In this document: positions 61,412-64,000 of the stretch, one piece after another | How positions within the stretch are numbered: the stretch's first letter is position 1 | Layout of the letters: every line of letters starts with the position of its first letter | NCBI RefSeq assembly: GCF_006912135.1 | Contig: NZ_VIRS01000028.1 | Span: 1 to 64,000 of the forward strand | Direction: 5' to 3' | Source: Cryptosporangium phraense | Lineage (GTDB): Bacteria; Actinomycetota; Actinomycetes; Mycobacteriales; Cryptosporangiaceae | DNA length: 64,000 nucleotides | The notes under the pieces: generated by a model | What the model saw: the letters and a program-made list of their open reading frames with translations, nothing else | Told to the model about the DNA's origin: nothing | Databases searched by the model: none | Translations under genes and position numbers: made by a program

Positions 61412-63468
61412 GACGACGACCCCGATCCGGTCGACTCCGGCTCCCGGGCCGACGGCGAGGGGCCGGCCGGCGGGCGCGCATCCGTGTGCAGACCACGACG
61501 AACCGCCCCGGGCCCCACCACCCGATCGGCCCGATCCGGATCCCGGCCCTCGGTCGACTGCAACTGCCACGGCACCGACGTCACCATCACGCCCGGCTCG
61601 AACAACAGCCGCCCCTTCAACCGCAGCGCGCTCTGGTTGTGCAACAGGTGCTCCCACCAGTGCCCGACCACGTACTCGGGGATGAACACCGTGACGACGT
61701 CCCGCGGCGAGTCCCGCCGCAGCGAGTGCACGAACTCGAGGATCGGCCGGGTGATCTCCCGGAACGGCGACTCCACCACGGTCAGCGGCAGCGAGATCCC
61801 CCGCCGGTCCCAGTCTTCCTGCAGCGAGCGCGTCGACTGGTCGTCCACGTTCACGGTCACGGCGGTCAGCGTGTCCGGCCGCGTCGCCTTCGCGTAGGCC
61901 AGCGCCCGCAGCGTCGGCTGATGGAGCGTCGAGACGAGCACGACCGCGTGGTTGCGGGACGGGAGGATCGGCTTCTCCTCGGTCGGCCGCAGCTCCTCGG
62001 CGACCCGCGTGTAGTGCTTCCGGATCGCCAGCATCAACACGTACATGAACGCCATTGCGACGATCGCGATCCACGCACCCTGGGTGAACTTCGTGGCCAG
62101 CACGATGATCAGCACGGTTCCGGTCATCACCAGGCCGAACGCGTTGATCGCCTGCGACCGGCGCATCCGCCGCCGGACGACGCCGTCCCGCTCGACCCGC
62201 AGCAGCCGGTTCCAGTGCCGCACCATCCCGATCTGCGAGAGCGTGAACGAGACGAACACCCCGACGATGTAGAGGTGGATCAGCGCGCTGGGGTCGGCCT
62301 TGAACGCGATCAGCAGGATGCCCGCGGCCACCGCGAGGAACAGGATCCCGTTGCTGAACGCCAGCCGGTCACCCCGGGTGTGCAGCTGACGGGGCAGGTA
62401 CCGGTCCTGGGCCAGGATCGAGCCGAGCACCGGGAACCCGTTGAACGCGGTGTTCGCGGCCAGCACCAGGATCAGCGCGGTCATGATCGTGACGAAGTAG
62501 AACCCGGGCGTGAACCCGGCGAAGATCGCCTCGCCCAGCTGCGCGACCACGGTCTTCTGCACGTAGCCGGCCGGTGCGCCGGCCAGCTGGGTGGCCGGGT
62601 TCTCCACGTACTGCAGGCCGGTCAGCCGGGCCAGCCAGATCATGCAGAGCATCATCGCGATCGAGATCAGACCGAGCAGGAGCAGCGTGGTCGCCGCGTT
62701 CTTGCTCTTCGGCTTCCGGAACGCCGGCACCCCGTTGGAGATCGCCTCCACCCCGGTCAGCGCCGCACACCCGGACGAGAACGCCCGGGCCAGCAGGAAC
62801 ACCAGCCCGACCCCGGCCAGCGTCTCTTCACCGTGGAACTGGAAGCCGGCGCTCTCGGCCCGGACCGTGTCGTCGAGCACGAAGATCTTGAACAGGCCCC
62901 ACAGCACCATGCCGAAGATCGCGATCATGAAGCCGTAGGTCGGGATCGCGAACGCCACCCCGGACTCCCGGACGCCCCGCAGGTTCAGCGACGTCAGGAT
63001 GGCCACGACCAGCACCGCGAGCAGCTCCTGGTGCCCGTCCAGGGCCGGTACCGCGGACGCCAGGTTGTCGACGCCGGAGGCCACCGACACGGCGACCGTC
63101 AGCACGTAGTCGACGAGCAGCGCGCTGGCCACGACCAGCCCGAACCCGGGCCCGAGGTTGGTGTTGACGACCTCGTAGTCGCCGCCGCCGGACGGGTACG
63201 CGTGCACGTTCTGCCGGTACGACGCGACGACGGTCAGCAGCACGACGACCACCGCCAGCCCGATCCAGGGCGACAGGTGGTACGTGGCCAGACCGGCCGC
63301 GCTCAGCGTCGCGAAGATCTCGGCCGGTGCGTAGGCCACCGACGACAGGGCGTCGGAGGCGAACACCGGGAGCGCCACTCGCTTCGGAAGGAGCGTCTCG
63401 GCAAGCTTGTCGCTCCGGAGCGCCCGTCCGATGACGAGGCGCTTGAACACGGACGTCGGGGACGGCAC
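61408..63468 (-). CDS. APC-family permease with C-terminal soluble domain
   Basis: 686 residues. About 12 membrane helices (about 30-490) with APC signature stretches (FASDALSSVAYAPAEIF, YPSGGGDYEVVNTNLGPGFG, ALTGVEAISNGVPAFRKPKS), then a cytoplasmic domain of about 170 residues ending in a Pro/Ser/Arg-rich tail. It resembles mycobacterial Rv2690c, which also lies beside trkA genes; a potassium or amino-acid substrate is possible. GTG 63468 is preceded by TACGCT at 6 nt (leaderless type). Confidence 0.88.
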   Translation of the reverse strand: MPSPTSVFKRLVIGRALRSDKLAETLLPKRVALPVFASDALSSVAYAPAEIFATLSAAGLATYHLSPWIGLAVVVVLLTVVASYRQNVHAYPSGGGDYEVVNTNLGPGFGLVVASALLVDYVLTVAVSVASGVDNLASAVPALDGHQELLAVLVVAILTSLNLRGVRESGVAFAIPTYGFMIAIFGMVLWGLFKIFVLDDTVRAESAGFQFHGEETLAGVGLVFLLARAFSSGCAALTGVEAISNGVPAFRKPKSKNAATTLLLLGLISIAMMLCMIWLARLTGLQYVENPATQLAGAPAGYVQKTVVAQLGEAIFAGFTPGFYFVTIMTALILVLAANTAFNGFPVLGSILAQDRYLPRQLHTRGDRLAFSNGILFLAVAAGILLIAFKADPSALIHLYIVGVFVSFTLSQIGMVRHWNRLLRVERDGVVRRRMRRSQAINAFGLVMTGTVLIIVLATKFTQGAWIAIVAMAFMYVLMLAIRKHYTRVAEELRPTEEKPILPSRNHAVVLVSTLHQPTLRALAYAKATRPDTLTAVTVNVDDQSTRSLQEDWDRRGISLPLTVVESPFREITRPILEFVHSLRRDSPRDVVTVFIPEYVVGHWWEHLLHNQSALRLKGRLLFEPGVMVTSVPWQLQSTEGRDPDRADRVVGPGAVRRGLHTDARPPAGPSPSAREPESTGSGSSS

Positions 63469-63571
63469 GGCGCTAGCGTACGTCTCGGGACCCCATCGAT
63501 ACGCGGCGCCCGGTACACCCGTGTAGCGTCCACCGCAGTCGGCCCGTACAGGCTCGGAGGGACTACCCGAG

Positions 63572-64000
63572 GTGCACATCGTCATCATGGGCTGCGGCCG
63601 GGTGGGCTCCACGCTCGCGCACAGCCTGGAGAAGCGCGGGCACACGGTGGCCGTCATCGACCAGAACCCCGACGCGTTCCGCCGCCTCGGCCCCAATTTC
63701 GTCGGTTCCACGGTCACCGGCGTCGGCTTCGAGCGCCGCACGCTGGAGGAGGCCGGCATCGAGCGGGCCGACGCGTTCGCGGCCGTGAGCAGCGGCGACA
63801 ACTCGAACATCATCTCGGCCCGGCTGGCCCGCGAGACGTTCGGCGTGCAGCGGGTCGTCGCCCGCATCTACGACCCCCGCCGGGCCGCGGTCTACGAGCG
63901 CCTCGGCATCCCGACCGTGGCCACCGTCCGCTGGACGTCCGACCAGGTGCTGCGGTCGCTGCTCCCGGAGAGCGCGACCGAGGTCTGGCGCGACCCGTCC
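63572..64000 (+). CDS. trkA: TrkA-type potassium uptake regulator (partial, runs off the window)
   Basis: 143 codons visible, no stop. An RCK N-terminal domain with the Rossmann motif HIVIMGCGRVGSTLAHSLEK, acidic VAVIDQNPDAF, and the conserved VTGVGFERRTLEEAGIERAD and AVSSGDNSNIISARLARE. It gates Trk/Ktr-like potassium systems by binding NAD(H). GTG 63572 lies about 11 nt after CGGAGGG. It is divergent from the APC permease, which it may regulate. Confidence 0.92.
   Translation, partial: MHIVIMGCGRVGSTLAHSLEKRGHTVAVIDQNPDAFRRLGPNFVGSTVTGVGFERRTLEEAGIERADAFAAVSSGDNSNIISARLARETFGVQRVVARIYDPRRAAVYERLGIPTVATVRWTSDQVLRSLLPESATEVWRDPS

Overview
The window is a GC-rich chromosomal segment of an actinomycete. 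RbpA, a SufR-led suf operon without sufA, opcA beside zwf, actinobacterial-type acVLRF1, many GTG starts and strong G/C third-position bias all support this. Apparently leaderless genes are also common. Gene order matches, from memory, two blocks of the Mycobacterium tuberculosis chromosome. One is acn-acnR-(ABC-F)-suf-ctaA/ctaB-tkt-tal-zwf-opcA-pgl-secG, around Rv1440-Rv1475. The other is dxs ... TRAM-type rRNA methyltransferase - APC permease - trkA, around Rv2682-Rv2691. A multi-sporing, Frankia/Cryptosporangium-like lineage is plausible but unproven.

Layout. 1-1404 is C-rich degenerate repeat DNA with no convincing gene. 1405-2541 encodes a membrane-anchored TIR-domain protein. 2835-6300 holds aconitase and its TetR-family regulator, with similar candidate operators in front of both. 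6429-18830 is an envelope/accessory region: a methyltransferase, a secreted LAS-type peptidase, a polysaccharide deacetylase-glycosyltransferase fusion, an ABC exporter, exonuclease III and a crotonase-like protein. It also carries four single-pass membrane proteins that share a PVFVD-x-x-GRR juxtamembrane motif but have unrelated low-complexity tails. 18900-26532 holds an ABC-F ATPase, a zinc metallopeptidase, the ribosome-rescue factor acVLRF1, a two-component system and an MFS transporter. 26506-33087 is the complete leftward operon sufR-B-D-Rieske-C-S-U-T, with a CAAC-N6-GTTG operator at the sufR start codon. 33233-39255 holds AAC(3), purU, ctaA, two tandem membrane paralogues, an SDR, a small conserved protein and ctaB. 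39449-46465 is the pentose-phosphate block tkt-tal-zwf-opcA-pgl. It is followed by rbpA and secG, and here the usual gap-pgk-tpiA neighbours are missing.

47397-51936 holds a second two-component system, a slipin, a HEAT-like protein and a VapBC pair. dxs follows, then a sugar ABC importer divergent from its likely ROK repressor. An AbiEi/DUF559-type protein sits between two related hairpin repeats. The window ends with an rRNA methyltransferase coupled to an APC permease, divergent from trkA, which runs off the edge.

The most unusual signals are as follows. (i) Two copies, about 48 kb apart, of a ~113-nt imperfect palindrome: the stem sequences differ but pairing is kept, the loop is conserved, and each copy ends exactly 6 nt from the stop codon of a leftward gene. 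(ii) The four-member PVFVD membrane family, one member forming an operon with a NodB/NodC-like fusion. (iii) Direct hairpin repeats bracketing the AbiEi-type gene. (iv) Many start codons preceded 6-7 nt upstream by TANNNT-like -10 boxes, suggesting widespread leaderless transcription.
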